This document shows, piece by piece, positions 1 through 7,367 of a stretch of DNA of 10,542 nt (position 1 is the first letter of the stretch; every line of letters starts with the position of its first letter). A model generated the notes under the pieces. It was not told where the DNA came from. It saw nothing but the letters and a program-made list of their open reading frames with translations, and searched no databases. Source of the DNA: CAYVXE01 sp964455375 (GTDB lineage Bacteria > Zhuqueibacterota > Zhuqueibacteria > Oceanimicrobiales > Oceanimicrobiaceae); NCBI GenBank assembly GCA_964455375.1, contig CAYVXE010000139.1:1-10542 (forward strand), written 5' to 3'. Position numbers and translations under genes: made by a program.

Positions 1-202
1 TTTTTAAAAATTGCTTCCTGCCTCACGACCTGCCTGACATATTATTTCAAAAAATATCTTGATTATTAAATATTTTTTGGATTTTTTAGATACAAGCAAT
101 TGTTTATACTATATTTCATTTCCCCTAGACCCATGTAAATTTGGCCAAACAGGTCAAATTCTGTTCGTGTATCTCAAATTTGTTTTTTGCATTGGAGGTT
201 GT
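1..202. other. AT-rich leader upstream of the hybrid kinase gene
   Basis: No convincing gene lies here. An open frame runs in from position 59 in phase with the kinase gene, but its translation resembles no domain, whereas the receiver domain begins at 203. The stretch contains a perfect 10-base palindrome (TTTGGCCAAA, 140-149), a second short palindrome (CAAATTTG, 175-182) and two TCAAATT copies at 154-160 and 174-180. A TATACT at 105-110 could be a -10 box, but no good -35 lies at the right spacing. CCTGCCT is repeated at 17-23 and 29-35. These are visible patterns; any regulatory role is inference. Confidence 0.4.
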
Positions 203-1678
203 ATGTCCAAAGCGCGGATTCTTGTTGTTGAAGATGAGTTTCTCGTTGCCAAAAGTATCGGAAATTGGCTGCGCAAACTCGGTTATGGGGAGTTTGATAT
301 TGTCGCAACCGGTGAAGAAGCAATTGAAATGGTTGAGACCATGCCTGAAAGACCGGATTTGGTTCTGATGGACATTAAACTAAAAGGCAACCTCGATGGT
401 GTAGAGACCGCGAATCTGATTTACGGACGGTTTAATATTCCCATTGTTTATTTAACAGCATTTGCCGAGGATGCAACCTTAAGACGAGCAAAAGCCACCG
501 GTCCGTTTGGTTATGTCCTTAAACCTTTTGATGGCAGGGAATTGAATACGGCCATCGAATTAGCCTTATATAAACATAAATTGGAGAACAAACTAAAGCA
601 GAACGAACAGTGGCTGGCAACGACGTTAAAGAGTATAGGGGACGGTTTGATTACCGTTGATATAAACGGTGAAATAACCTTCATGAATGCTGTTGCGGAG
701 CAACTCACAGGATGTCAACTTAAAGAGTCAAAAAAACACCCAATCACCGACATATTCAAAATTGTCGAGGAGACAACGAAAAAGAGAATTGCCGATCCTG
801 CCCTGAAGGCAATCCGGGAGAAAAAGATTGTCAGTCTGGAGATAGAGACTGTTCTGGTCGCCAGGTCAGGCAAAGAGATTTCGATTGGGGATAGTGCCGC
901 CCCCATAGTTGACGATGTCGGGAATGTGAGCGGTGCTGTTCTCGTTTTTTATGATAACACCGAGCAGAGAACCTCTGAAATATTGCAATCGAATCTTCTG
1001 AAAAAGGTAGAGCAGGCAAATCAGGAATTGACGGATTTCGCCCATACGGTGTCGCATGATCTAAAAGCTCCTCTGCATACGATAAATTTACTCATTGAGT
1101 CTTTTTCGGACAGATATATCGAAAAAATCGATGATGAGGGCAAGACGGAACTGCGACTACTTTCAGCAAAAGTTGAGCAAATGCATCAATTGATCGATTC
1201 GATTCTTGCCTATTCTAAAATGGTGCATCTTAAAGAAAAAATTGTCAAAGTTGATGTGAATGATGTGGTACATGAAGTATTAACCTTTATTGGACCGTTA
1301 CAAAATGTTAATGTTACAATAACCAATAAATTACCTAAAATTTGGTGTGAAAAAATGTCCATTAGTCTGATTTTCCAAAATCTTCTCGGGAATGCTGTTA
1401 AATATAGTGATAAACCCAAATGTGAAATTGATATTTCCTGTGTACAGGAAAATGAACTTTGGAAATTCAGTGTCTCGGATAACGGTCCGGGCATTCCTGA
1501 TCACCTACATTCAAGGATTTTCGAGCTCTTCAGTTCTACCTCTAAACCAACCCGAAAAGATAGTTCGGGAGTCGGCCTTACCGTCACACGTAAAATAATC
1601 GAAAGATATGGCGGCGCGATCTGGGTAGAATCACAGCCTGGAATGGGCACGACCTTTCTTTTTACCCTTCCTGTTTAG
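203..1678 (+). CDS. Response regulator/histidine kinase hybrid (REC-PAS-HisKA-HATPase_c)
   Basis: A 491-residue cytoplasmic signalling protein with no membrane segment or signal peptide. Residues about 4-125 form a CheY-like receiver: acidic pair near E10/D11, phospho-acceptor D57, T85 and K107. Residues about 135-255 form a PAS-type sensor module. A HisKA domain follows with phospho-acceptor H285 in a VSHDLKAP motif. The C-terminal ATPase domain has an N box (N393, N397), G1 box (DNGPG, 426-430) and G2 box (GVGL, 456-459). All catalytic motifs are intact, so it should be an active kinase whose receiver takes phosphate from another kinase or from itself. Start chosen at ATG 203 because GGAGG at 194-198 sits just upstream and the receiver begins immediately; an in-frame extension to 59 adds 48 residues with no recognisable domain. 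The PAS ligand and cognate partner are not visible. It stands alone, 95 bases from the next gene, so a link to nqr is only positional. Confidence 0.9.
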   Translation: MSKARILVVEDEFLVAKSIGNWLRKLGYGEFDIVATGEEAIEMVETMPERPDLVLMDIKLKGNLDGVETANLIYGRFNIPIVYLTAFAEDATLRRAKATGPFGYVLKPFDGRELNTAIELALYKHKLENKLKQNEQWLATTLKSIGDGLITVDINGEITFMNAVAEQLTGCQLKESKKHPITDIFKIVEETTKKRIADPALKAIREKKIVSLEIETVLVARSGKEISIGDSAAPIVDDVGNVSGAVLVFYDNTEQRTSEILQSNLLKKVEQANQELTDFAHTVSHDLKAPLHTINLLIESFSDRYIEKIDDEGKTELRLLSAKVEQMHQLIDSILAYSKMVHLKEKIVKVDVNDVVHEVLTFIGPLQNVNVTITNKLPKIWCEKMSISLIFQNLLGNAVKYSDKPKCEIDISCVQENELWKFSVSDNGPGIPDHLHSRIFELFSSTSKPTRKDSSGVGLTVTRKIIERYGGAIWVESQPGMGTTFLFTLPV

Positions 1679-1773
1679 AACCCTGCTGTCAAAACAAGCA
1701 AAATTCTCTGTTGATAATTTAGAATAGGATTCATAAATAGTGGTATGTGGAATAGTAAATAAACAGGTGCACT

Positions 1774-2331
1774 ATGAAAAATATCATAATTGGTTTATCA
1801 CTTCTCGGGCTAATTTTACAAATTAGCTGCGCTCGTGTTAAGGTGAAAACAAACTATGAGCCGGAGATGAATTTTACTGCCTACCGCACGTATAGCTGGT
1901 TTCCTGAACCTGAAGGTAAGTTTCTCTATCTCACCAATCCGGATGCTGCACGTTTAAAAATTGATGAAAAAGTGAAAAATGCGGTAAACCGCGAACTTCA
2001 GGCAAAAGGATTTGTTTTGAACAATCAGTCACCTGATTTTCTGATTGTTTTTCATACGGGGATGTACCACAAAAAATATATTCAGGATTGGGGTTATGCG
2101 TATGCCCGCAGCAGCCGTTATTGGGGAGGCAGGGACGACATTGAACTCCGGCATTATAAAGAAGGTACGTTGGTATTGGATTTTGTAGATGCGAATTCCA
2201 AAGAACTGATATGGAGAGGCTCTGCAGTAAAAATGCTTAAGGAAAGACCACTGCAACCCAATGAAGCTGAACGCCGTATCAATGAGGTTGTAAAAGATGT
2301 GCTCTCTCATTTCCCGCCTCAAAAAAAATAG
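1774..2331 (+). CDS. DUF4136-type lipoprotein
   Basis: A 185-residue exported protein. The N terminus has a short basic start (MKN), a hydrophobic core (residues 4-17) and a Cys at 19 (QISC), consistent with a signal peptidase II site, although Gln at -3 is not the classic lipobox residue. Alanine at +2 would favour outer-membrane sorting under Lol rules. The mature part has the features of the DUF4136 family: an early 'F-x-x-Y-x-T-Y-x-W' segment (residues 34-42), a central 'D-F-L-I-V-F' strand (88-93), a 'G-T-L-V-L-D-F-V-D' strand followed by 'E-L-I-W-R-G' (131-149), and a closing 'FPP' (180-182). Length is normal for the family; its function is not established. AGGTG at 1765-1769 lies four bases before the ATG. 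A weak -35-like TTGATA at 1711-1716 lies in the gap behind the kinase gene. No functional tie to the nqr cluster is evident. Confidence 0.82.
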   Translation: MKNIIIGLSLLGLILQISCARVKVKTNYEPEMNFTAYRTYSWFPEPEGKFLYLTNPDAARLKIDEKVKNAVNRELQAKGFVLNNQSPDFLIVFHTGMYHKKYIQDWGYAYARSSRYWGGRDDIELRHYKEGTLVLDFVDANSKELIWRGSAVKMLKERPLQPNEAERRINEVVKDVLSHFPPQKK

Positions 2332-2406
2332 ATTGACGACATGAAACAAAGCTCCCGCAACATGCTTCCGCTGAGACTCTCAAAAAAGTCGTTTCCTCCT
2401 TCTGCC

Positions 2407-2433
2407 TGACCGGGTCAAAGACGGTCATTCTTT
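2407..2433 (+). terminator. Weak candidate terminator hairpin after lipoprotein gene
   Basis: TGACCG (2407-2412) pairs with CGGTCA (2422-2427) across a nine-base loop and is followed by a T-rich run (TTCTTTT). The six-pair stem is short and the T-tract is interrupted, so this is a tentative terminator for the gene ending at 2331. Confidence 0.22.
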
Positions 2434-2481
2434 TACCCATGCTATGTCTCTCCTTCGCATGATGATTCATCTAATCTCGAC

Positions 2482-2533
2482 CAATTTTCTTAAAAATAGG
2501 AAAAAGTGTGTACAATTTTCTTAAAATAAGGAA
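2482..2533. repeat. Direct repeat pair, 31-bp period
   Basis: CAATTTTCTTAAAA occurs at 2482-2495 and again at 2513-2526. Similarity continues weakly for another seven bases in each copy, both ending in GGAA. The start-to-start distance of 31 bases is about three helical turns, so both copies would face the same side of the DNA. They lie about 210 bases upstream of the inferred nqrA promoter. They could be a distal protein-binding site or a remnant of a mobile-element end; the sequence does not decide. Confidence 0.6.
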
Positions 2534-2706
2534 TTAAATACAGTCATAATTTTTACTCAAAATGCATTGGCATATAAAAAACAGACGGATAAGTTATCAA
2601 TAGACATATTATAAATGCAATAGAGTTTGGCATTTTTGTTGCTTAAGTGTGCGCTTTATATTTTGTGTGCAAAAAATTATATTTTTTAAAGATTCAGTTT
2701 TTGGTC

Positions 2707-2734
2707 TTGATTGTTTTGAAATATTTCCTATAAT
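2707..2734 (+). promoter_or_regulatory. Predicted sigma70-type promoter of the nqr operon
   Basis: A perfect -10 hexamer TATAAT lies at 2729-2734, with a -35-like TTGATT at 2707-2712 and a 16-base spacer. It sits in a very AT-rich tract and would place the transcript start near 2741, giving an nqrA leader of roughly 50 bases. It is the best promoter match in the gap and lies directly upstream of the first gene of a tightly packed operon. Confidence 0.6.
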
Positions 2735-2752
2735 ATAACCTGATTTTTTTAG

Positions 2753-2773
2753 TGATTAACCATGTTGATTAAC
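2753..2773 (+). repeat. TGATTAAC direct repeat in nqrA leader
   Basis: TGATTAAC occurs at 2753-2760 and 2766-2773, 13 bases apart start to start, between the predicted transcript start and the nqrA ribosome-binding site. The placement would suit a repressor or translational control site, but the repeat is short and AT-rich and may be chance. Confidence 0.35.
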
Positions 2774-2794
2774 GAGTAAAAGTGTAGAGGTTTG

Positions 2795-4138
2795 ATGATA
2801 AAAATTAAACGAGGTTTGAATCTTCCTATCACAGGTGAACCGGAGCAGTCTTTAAGTGGAGAAAAACAGCCGAAGACGGTGGCGATTCTTGGAGAAGATT
2901 ATGTAGGAATGAAGCCGACCATGGCCGTGAAAGTGGGGGACAAAGTAAAATTGGGGCAGGTGCTTTTCATGGACAAAAAAATGCCTTCTGTGAAGTATAC
3001 GTCTCCCGGCGCTGGAAAAGTGCTTGCTATAAACCGTGGTGCTAAACGGGCTTTTTTGTCTCTGGTCGTGGAACTTGAGGGTCATGATGAAATAACGTTT
3101 CAATCGTTTTCTGGCGAAAAGTTGTCTTCACTGGATAGGGAAAATGCGATTGATGTGCTCGTGGATTCCGGCATGTGGACTTCATTTCGGGCGCGTCCTT
3201 TTGGCAAAGTTGCCAATCCGGACGTAACGCCGCATTCTATCTTTGTGACGGCCATGGATACAAATCCCCTGGCACCATCCATCGAAAAAACACTGGAGGG
3301 GAAGGAAAAAGATTTTTCTGCCGGCCTTCTGGTCATTTCAAGGCTTACGGGAGGGAGACTGTATGTCTGTAAATCTCCCGGTGCGAAGATTCCCACTGCT
3401 GAAGTCGATTCCCTGGTTGTGGAAGAATTTGCTGGTGCGCATCCGGCGGGAAATGCAGGAACGCATATTCATTTTCTCGATGCCGCCGGTCGAAACAAAA
3501 CGGTCTGGCACATCCAGGCACAGGATGTTGCTGCGATTGGTTATTTGTTTACGACGGGTAAACTAAATATGGAACGAATTATTTCCCTCGGTGGACCTTT
3601 CGTAAAAAATCCCCGGTTAATTAAGACCCGGATTGGCGCGGCGATAAAAGATTTGACTTTGGATGAATTAAAGGACGGCGAGCATCGTATTGTTTCCGGT
3701 TCCGTGCTGTCCGGTCGGACGGCTTTTGGAGAAAGGGCGTTTCTCGGCAGATATCATCAGCAGGTTTCAGCGCTTCCCGAAGGGAAAAACCGGAAATTCC
3801 TCGGATGGTTGAGTCCCGGCATGAATCTTTATTCCGTAAAAAATATCGTCTTCTCAAAATTATTCCGTTCCAAAAAATTCGATTTTAACACATCTACCAA
3901 CGGTGGGCAGCGCTCCATTATACCCGTTGGGAGTTATGAAAAAGTGATGCCGCTTGATATCCAGCCGACGTTTCTTTTGCGTTCTTTGGCTGTGGATGAT
4001 GTGGAGGAAGCGGAGAAGTTAGGTTGTCTTGAATTGAGTGAAGAAGATCTGGCGTTGTGTACGTATGTCTGTCCGTCTAAAATAGATCATGGCGCGGCAT
4101 TGAGAAGAAATCTAACACTAATTGAAAAGGAAGGATAG
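2795..4138 (+). CDS. nqrA: Na+-translocating NADH:quinone reductase subunit A
   Basis: A 447-residue soluble subunit attached to the cytoplasmic face of Na+-NQR and implicated in quinone binding. The N terminus (MIKIKRGLNLPITGEPEQ) is diagnostic. A lipoyl-like/barrel-sandwich region follows (about residues 25-90, with 'KVGDKVKLGQVLFMDK'). The family signature 'RPFGKVANPDVTPHSIFVTAMDTNPLA' falls at about 134-160, and the C-terminal 'CLELSEEDLALCTYVCP' segment at about 411-427 has Cys at 411, 422 and 426. No membrane segments. Length matches the family. Start is ATG 2795, preceded by AGAGG at 2786-2790; a TTG at 2792 directly before it is in frame but gives a poorer spacing. It is the first gene of the operon, behind the predicted promoter at 2707-2734. 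Its stop codon overlaps the GTG start of nqrB by one base, which suggests translational coupling. Confidence 0.97.
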   Translation: MIKIKRGLNLPITGEPEQSLSGEKQPKTVAILGEDYVGMKPTMAVKVGDKVKLGQVLFMDKKMPSVKYTSPGAGKVLAINRGAKRAFLSLVVELEGHDEITFQSFSGEKLSSLDRENAIDVLVDSGMWTSFRARPFGKVANPDVTPHSIFVTAMDTNPLAPSIEKTLEGKEKDFSAGLLVISRLTGGRLYVCKSPGAKIPTAEVDSLVVEEFAGAHPAGNAGTHIHFLDAAGRNKTVWHIQAQDVAAIGYLFTTGKLNMERIISLGGPFVKNPRLIKTRIGAAIKDLTLDELKDGEHRIVSGSVLSGRTAFGERAFLGRYHQQVSALPEGKNRKFLGWLSPGMNLYSVKNIVFSKLFRSKKFDFNTSTNGGQRSIIPVGSYEKVMPLDIQPTFLLRSLAVDDVEEAEKLGCLELSEEDLALCTYVCPSKIDHGAALRRNLTLIEKEG

Positions 4139-5340
4139 TGAACGTTTTAAGACATTTTTTAGACAATCAGGGAAAGCATTTCCGGAAGGGTGGAAAATTC
4201 GCAAGAATGTATCCGCTGTATGAGGCGATCGACACGTTTTTATACACACCGGGCAGCGTTACCCAGGGTGGTGCTCATGTGCGCGACGCTCTGGATTTAA
4301 AACGAATGATGATGATTGTGGTTTATGCGTTAATTCCCGCTGTGCTAATGGCTTTGTACAATACAGGGCTACAGGCAAATCTGGCAATGGCAAAGATGAG
4401 CATGACATCCGTAGCCGGGTGGCGTGGTTCTGTCATGTCCTTTTTGGGAGTCGGCATCAATCCGCACAGCATTTCAGATAACATGATTCACGGCGCATTG
4501 TATTTTTTCCCGGTTTATTTTATCACTTTAGCGGCAGGCGGCTTCTGGGAAACCGTTTTCGCAACCGTTCGCAAACATGAAATCAATGAAGGCTTTTTAG
4601 TAACAAGCCTGCTTTTTCCGCTCATCTTACCGCCGAATATTCCCTGGTGGCAGGTGGTTATCGGGATTTCCTTCGGCGTTGTGATCGGGAAAGAAGTCTT
4701 TGGCGGCGTTGGCATGAACATTTTGAATCCGGCGTTGACAGCCCGGGCGTTTCTGTTTTTTGCTTACCCTGCCCAAATATCCGGCGATGCCGTCTGGGTA
4801 GCCGTGGATGGATTTAGCCGTGCAACCCCGTTAGCACAGGCCGCAGACCCGCTTATGAAAATCTCGGTTACCTGGCATGATGCATTTTTGGGTCTGATCC
4901 CCGGTTCCATGGGAGAGACGTCAACGCTTGCCTGCCTCATCGGGGCATTTATTCTCATCGTGACCGGAATTGGCTCCTGGCGCATCATGTTGAGTATTGT
5001 TCTGGGAATGACCGCTCTGTCATCTCTTTTCAACATCCTCGGCAGCGCCACAAATCCCATGTTTCAGGTAACTCCTCTGTGGCATCTGGTGATGGGAGGT
5101 TTTGCATTCGGGACGGTTTTTATGGCCACCGACCCTGTGAGCTCGGCGACCACCGTTCCGGGCAAATATATTTACGGTTTCTTGATCGGCTGTCTCATCG
5201 TTTTGGTACGAGTCATAAACCCCGCCTTTCCGGAAGGGACAATGCTGGCGATTCTATTCGGAAACGTCTTTGCCCCGATTATCGACAAGATGGTTGTAAC
5301 CAGGAATATAAATAGGAGGTTGTTGAGAAATGTCCAATGA
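4138..5340 (+). CDS. nqrB: Na+-NQR subunit B, FMN- and riboflavin-binding membrane subunit
   Basis: A 400-residue polytopic inner-membrane protein, the largest membrane subunit and central to Na+ translocation. In the family it carries a covalent FMN on a threonine and binds riboflavin. The cytoplasmic N terminus (residues 1-55) contains 'YEAIDTFLYTPG'. Many hydrophobic segments follow from residue 56 on, and the conserved block 'HEINEGFLVTSLLFPLILPP' lies at 147-166, followed by 'GKEVFGGVGMNILNPALTARAF'. The predicted FMN-bearing residue is T230, within S227-R228-A229-T230. The usual motif is S/T-G-A-T/S, so Arg replaces the expected Gly. Starts with GTG, overlapping the nqrA stop in TAGTG, with AAGGAAGGA at 4127-4135 as ribosome-binding site. 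Its last 11 bases overlap nqrC. Identity is secure; the flavin motif is the oddity. Confidence 0.97.
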   Translation: MNVLRHFLDNQGKHFRKGGKFARMYPLYEAIDTFLYTPGSVTQGGAHVRDALDLKRMMMIVVYALIPAVLMALYNTGLQANLAMAKMSMTSVAGWRGSVMSFLGVGINPHSISDNMIHGALYFFPVYFITLAAGGFWETVFATVRKHEINEGFLVTSLLFPLILPPNIPWWQVVIGISFGVVIGKEVFGGVGMNILNPALTARAFLFFAYPAQISGDAVWVAVDGFSRATPLAQAADPLMKISVTWHDAFLGLIPGSMGETSTLACLIGAFILIVTGIGSWRIMLSIVLGMTALSSLFNILGSATNPMFQVTPLWHLVMGGFAFGTVFMATDPVSSATTVPGKYIYGFLIGCLIVLVRVINPAFPEGTMLAILFGNVFAPIIDKMVVTRNINRRLLRNVQ

Positions 5341-6127
5341 CAGTGTTAAAAAAACGATGATTGTTGCTGTGGGCGTTTGTCTGGTGTGTTCAATTCTGGT
5401 TTCCACGGCCGCCGTTAGCCTGAATAAAAAGCAGACTGAAAATAAGAAATTAGATAAAATAAAAAATATTTTGATCGCCAGTGGGTTTGATGGCGATCAT
5501 GTTGATATCAAGAAAACATTCCACGATAAATTTGAACCGGCAATCATTGATTTGAAAAATGGAGAACCTATCCCTGAATCAAAATACGATGATATCCTGA
5601 ATACTGAAGATTTTGATATTAAGAAGGTTGCAGCAAGTTCGCAATACGGTGAAAGTATTCCTGCGGATATGGACCTTGCCCGCATTAACAGAATGCCCAA
5701 AGATATGCTGGTCTATTTCAAAAAGAACCATGGAAAAATTGAACAAATTATTTTACCGATTTATGGCAAAGGTCTTTGGTCCACACTTTACGGCTTTTTA
5801 GCTTTGGATAATGACCTTAAAACGATTCACGGCATCACCTTCTACGAGCATGGCGAAACCCCTGGTCTCGGTGGAGAAATCGATAATCCGCGCTGGAAAA
5901 AAATATGGAAGGGAAAGCTGGCCTTTGACGATAATCTGGATCTGAAAATTCAAGTGATTAAAGGCAAAGTGGATAAGTCCAGACCCGATGGTGTCTATAA
6001 GGTGGACGGATTATCCGGTGCGACCTTAACCACGCGTGGAGTTAATAATTTAGTTCGGTTTTGGCTTGGTGAACATGGCTACGGACCTTTTTTAGTGAAA
6101 TTGCGGGAAGGAGATTCTAATGGGTAA
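5330..6127 (+). CDS. nqrC: Na+-NQR subunit C, covalent FMN subunit
   Basis: A 265-residue subunit with one N-terminal membrane anchor (about residues 9-30) and a periplasmic FMN domain. The flavinylation motif is canonical: S229-G230-A231-T232 within 'VDGLSGATLTTRGV', so T232 (codon 6023-6025) is the predicted FMN ester site modified by ApbE. Other family blocks are 'YGKGLWSTLYGFLAL' (145-159) and 'EHGETPGLGGEI' (173-184). Length is normal. Translation starts at ATG 5330 inside the end of nqrB, with an excellent AGGAGG at 5314-5319. It overlaps nqrD by eight bases. It passes electrons between the NqrD/E iron centre and the FMN of NqrB. Confidence 0.97.
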   Translation: MSNDSVKKTMIVAVGVCLVCSILVSTAAVSLNKKQTENKKLDKIKNILIASGFDGDHVDIKKTFHDKFEPAIIDLKNGEPIPESKYDDILNTEDFDIKKVAASSQYGESIPADMDLARINRMPKDMLVYFKKNHGKIEQIILPIYGKGLWSTLYGFLALDNDLKTIHGITFYEHGETPGLGGEIDNPRWKKIWKGKLAFDDNLDLKIQVIKGKVDKSRPDGVYKVDGLSGATLTTRGVNNLVRFWLGEHGYGPFLVKLREGDSNG

Positions 6128-6740
6128 ATACAGAAAGGTTTTAGTTGAACCGATTTTCGATAATAATCCCATCGGTTTACAGATTCTCGGACTCTGTTCG
6201 GCGCTGGCGGTGACGACAAAATTAGAGACGACCATTGTGATGGCATTGGCGGTGACCGCAGTTACGGCTTTTTCAAATCTGGCCATCAGTATTATTCGAA
6301 ATCATGTGCCGAGCAGTGTCCGCATTTTGGTCGAAATGACGATCATTGCATCGTTGGTGATTATTGCCGACCAGATTATTAAAGCGTATGCTTACAATAT
6401 CAGCAAAGAGCTGTCGATTTTTGTTGGTTTGATCATTACGAATTGTATCGTATTAGGGAGGGCAGAAGCGTTTGCCCTAAAAAATCCCCCCTTAATCAGC
6501 TTCCTGGACGGCATCGGCAACGGCCTTGGTTACAGTGTTGTTTTGTTGATTGTAGGATTTTTCAGAGAATTGATTGGCTCAGGGAAATTGTTGGGACAAA
6601 CGGTCTTGGTTGCGACCACAGACGGTGGATGGTATGTGCCCAATGGTCTGTTTTTGTTAGCGCCCAGCGCGTTTTTCCTCATTGGGCTTTTGATTTGGGG
6701 TCTCAGAACCTGGAAACCGGAACAAGTGGAAGAGGACTAA
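6120..6740 (+). CDS. nqrD: Na+-NQR subunit D, integral membrane
   Basis: A 206-residue hydrophobic protein with about six membrane segments, homologous to NqrE and to RnfE/RnfA. Two cysteines sit in the family positions: C26 in 'LGLCSALAV' and C109 in 'IITNCIVLGRAEAFA'. With the matching pair in NqrE they hold the intramembrane iron (2Fe-2S) centre at the subunit interface. The acidic/basic loop 'GFFRELIGSGKLLG' (146-159) is also typical. ATG 6120 has AAGGAG at 6108-6113, six bases away, and overlaps the nqrC stop region. The gap to nqrE is three bases. Confidence 0.96.
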   Translation: MGKYRKVLVEPIFDNNPIGLQILGLCSALAVTTKLETTIVMALAVTAVTAFSNLAISIIRNHVPSSVRILVEMTIIASLVIIADQIIKAYAYNISKELSIFVGLIITNCIVLGRAEAFALKNPPLISFLDGIGNGLGYSVVLLIVGFFRELIGSGKLLGQTVLVATTDGGWYVPNGLFLLAPSAFFLIGLLIWGLRTWKPEQVEED

Positions 6741-6743
6741 GCT

Positions 6744-7355
6744 ATGTTTGAACATTATTTGAGTTTGCTGATCAAGTCAATTTTTATTGAAAATTTGGCG
6801 CTTGCTTTTTTTCTGGGTATGTGTACGTTTCTGGCGATTTCCAAGAAAGTGGAAACCGCAGCCGGTTTAGCCATTGCCGTTACATTTGTGCAAGCGATAA
6901 CCATTCCGGTCAATAATTTGATTTATGTACATGTTTTGAAAGCGGGGGCGTTAAGTTGGGCCGGTCTTCCCGATGTGGATTTAACGTTTCTCGGCCTTAT
7001 TACCTACATCGGGGTTATCGCCGCAATCGTACAGATTTTGGAAATGGCCCTGGATAAATATGTTCCTAAATTGTACAACGCTTTGGGAATTTTTCTGCCG
7101 TTGATTACTGTAAATTGCGCTATTTTAGGCGGATCTCTTTTTATGGTGCAGAGGTCTTACACGTTTGGGGAAAGCGTCGTCTACGGAATCGGTTCGGGCG
7201 CCGGGTGGGGCCTCGCCATTATCGGCTTAGCCGGCGTGCGGGAGAAAATGAAATACAGTAATGTTCCGAAAGGCCTGCGGGGTCTTGGGATCACATTTAT
7301 TACGGTGGGACTGATAGCAATGGCGTTTATGTTATTTTCAGGAATTCAATTGTAG
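6744..7355 (+). CDS. nqrE: Na+-NQR subunit E, integral membrane
   Basis: A 203-residue polytopic membrane subunit, inverted-topology partner of NqrD. Its conserved cysteines are C27 in 'LGMCTFLAISKKVETA' and C125 in 'ITVNCAILGGSLFM', which complete the shared iron site with NqrD C26 and C109. 'GSGAGWGLAIIGLAGVREKM' (150-169) is a family signature. AGAGGA at 6731-6736 lies seven bases before ATG 6744. A gap of 12 bases separates it from nqrF. RnfA is the nearest paralogous alternative, but the surrounding NQR genes settle the assignment. Confidence 0.96.
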   Translation: MFEHYLSLLIKSIFIENLALAFFLGMCTFLAISKKVETAAGLAIAVTFVQAITIPVNNLIYVHVLKAGALSWAGLPDVDLTFLGLITYIGVIAAIVQILEMALDKYVPKLYNALGIFLPLITVNCAILGGSLFMVQRSYTFGESVVYGIGSGAGWGLAIIGLAGVREKMKYSNVPKGLRGLGITFITVGLIAMAFMLFSGIQL

Positions 7356-7367
7356 AGAGGTTCATTC

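Larger units (their letters stand above)
2332..2794. other. Non-coding gap between lipoprotein gene and nqrA
   Basis: About 460 bases without a gene I can support. It is split in composition: 2332-2475 is comparatively GC-rich, while 2476-2760 is extremely AT-rich. The right part holds a 14-base perfect direct repeat (2482-2495 and 2513-2526), a sigma70-like promoter (2707-2734) and the short nqrA leader. The left part holds a weak hairpin (2407-2427) and a small minus-strand frame (2440 down to 2279) with a Shine-Dalgarno-like site, which I do not call a gene. The abrupt compositional change could mark an old insertion or deletion junction. Confidence 0.6.

Noticed and set aside
59..202. N-terminal extension of the hybrid kinase from ATG 59
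   Set aside because: The 48 extra residues match no domain, are rich in aromatic and cysteine residues typical of AT-rich non-coding DNA, and have no ribosome-binding site. The ATG at 203 has GGAGG and starts directly at the receiver.
2029..2349. 106-residue minus-strand frame opposite the DUF4136 gene
   Set aside because: It is a shadow of a well-supported + strand gene, with no motif or ribosome-binding site noticed.
2341..2409. Short + strand frame of 22 residues after the lipoprotein gene
   Set aside because: There is no ribosome-binding site at useful distance and no recognisable sequence; it is too short to support.
6120..7355. Assignment of nqrD and nqrE as rnfE and rnfA of an Rnf complex
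   Set aside because: They are paralogous families, but NqrA, NqrC with its SGAT site and NqrF with its NADH module surround them, and no rnfB or rnfC is present.
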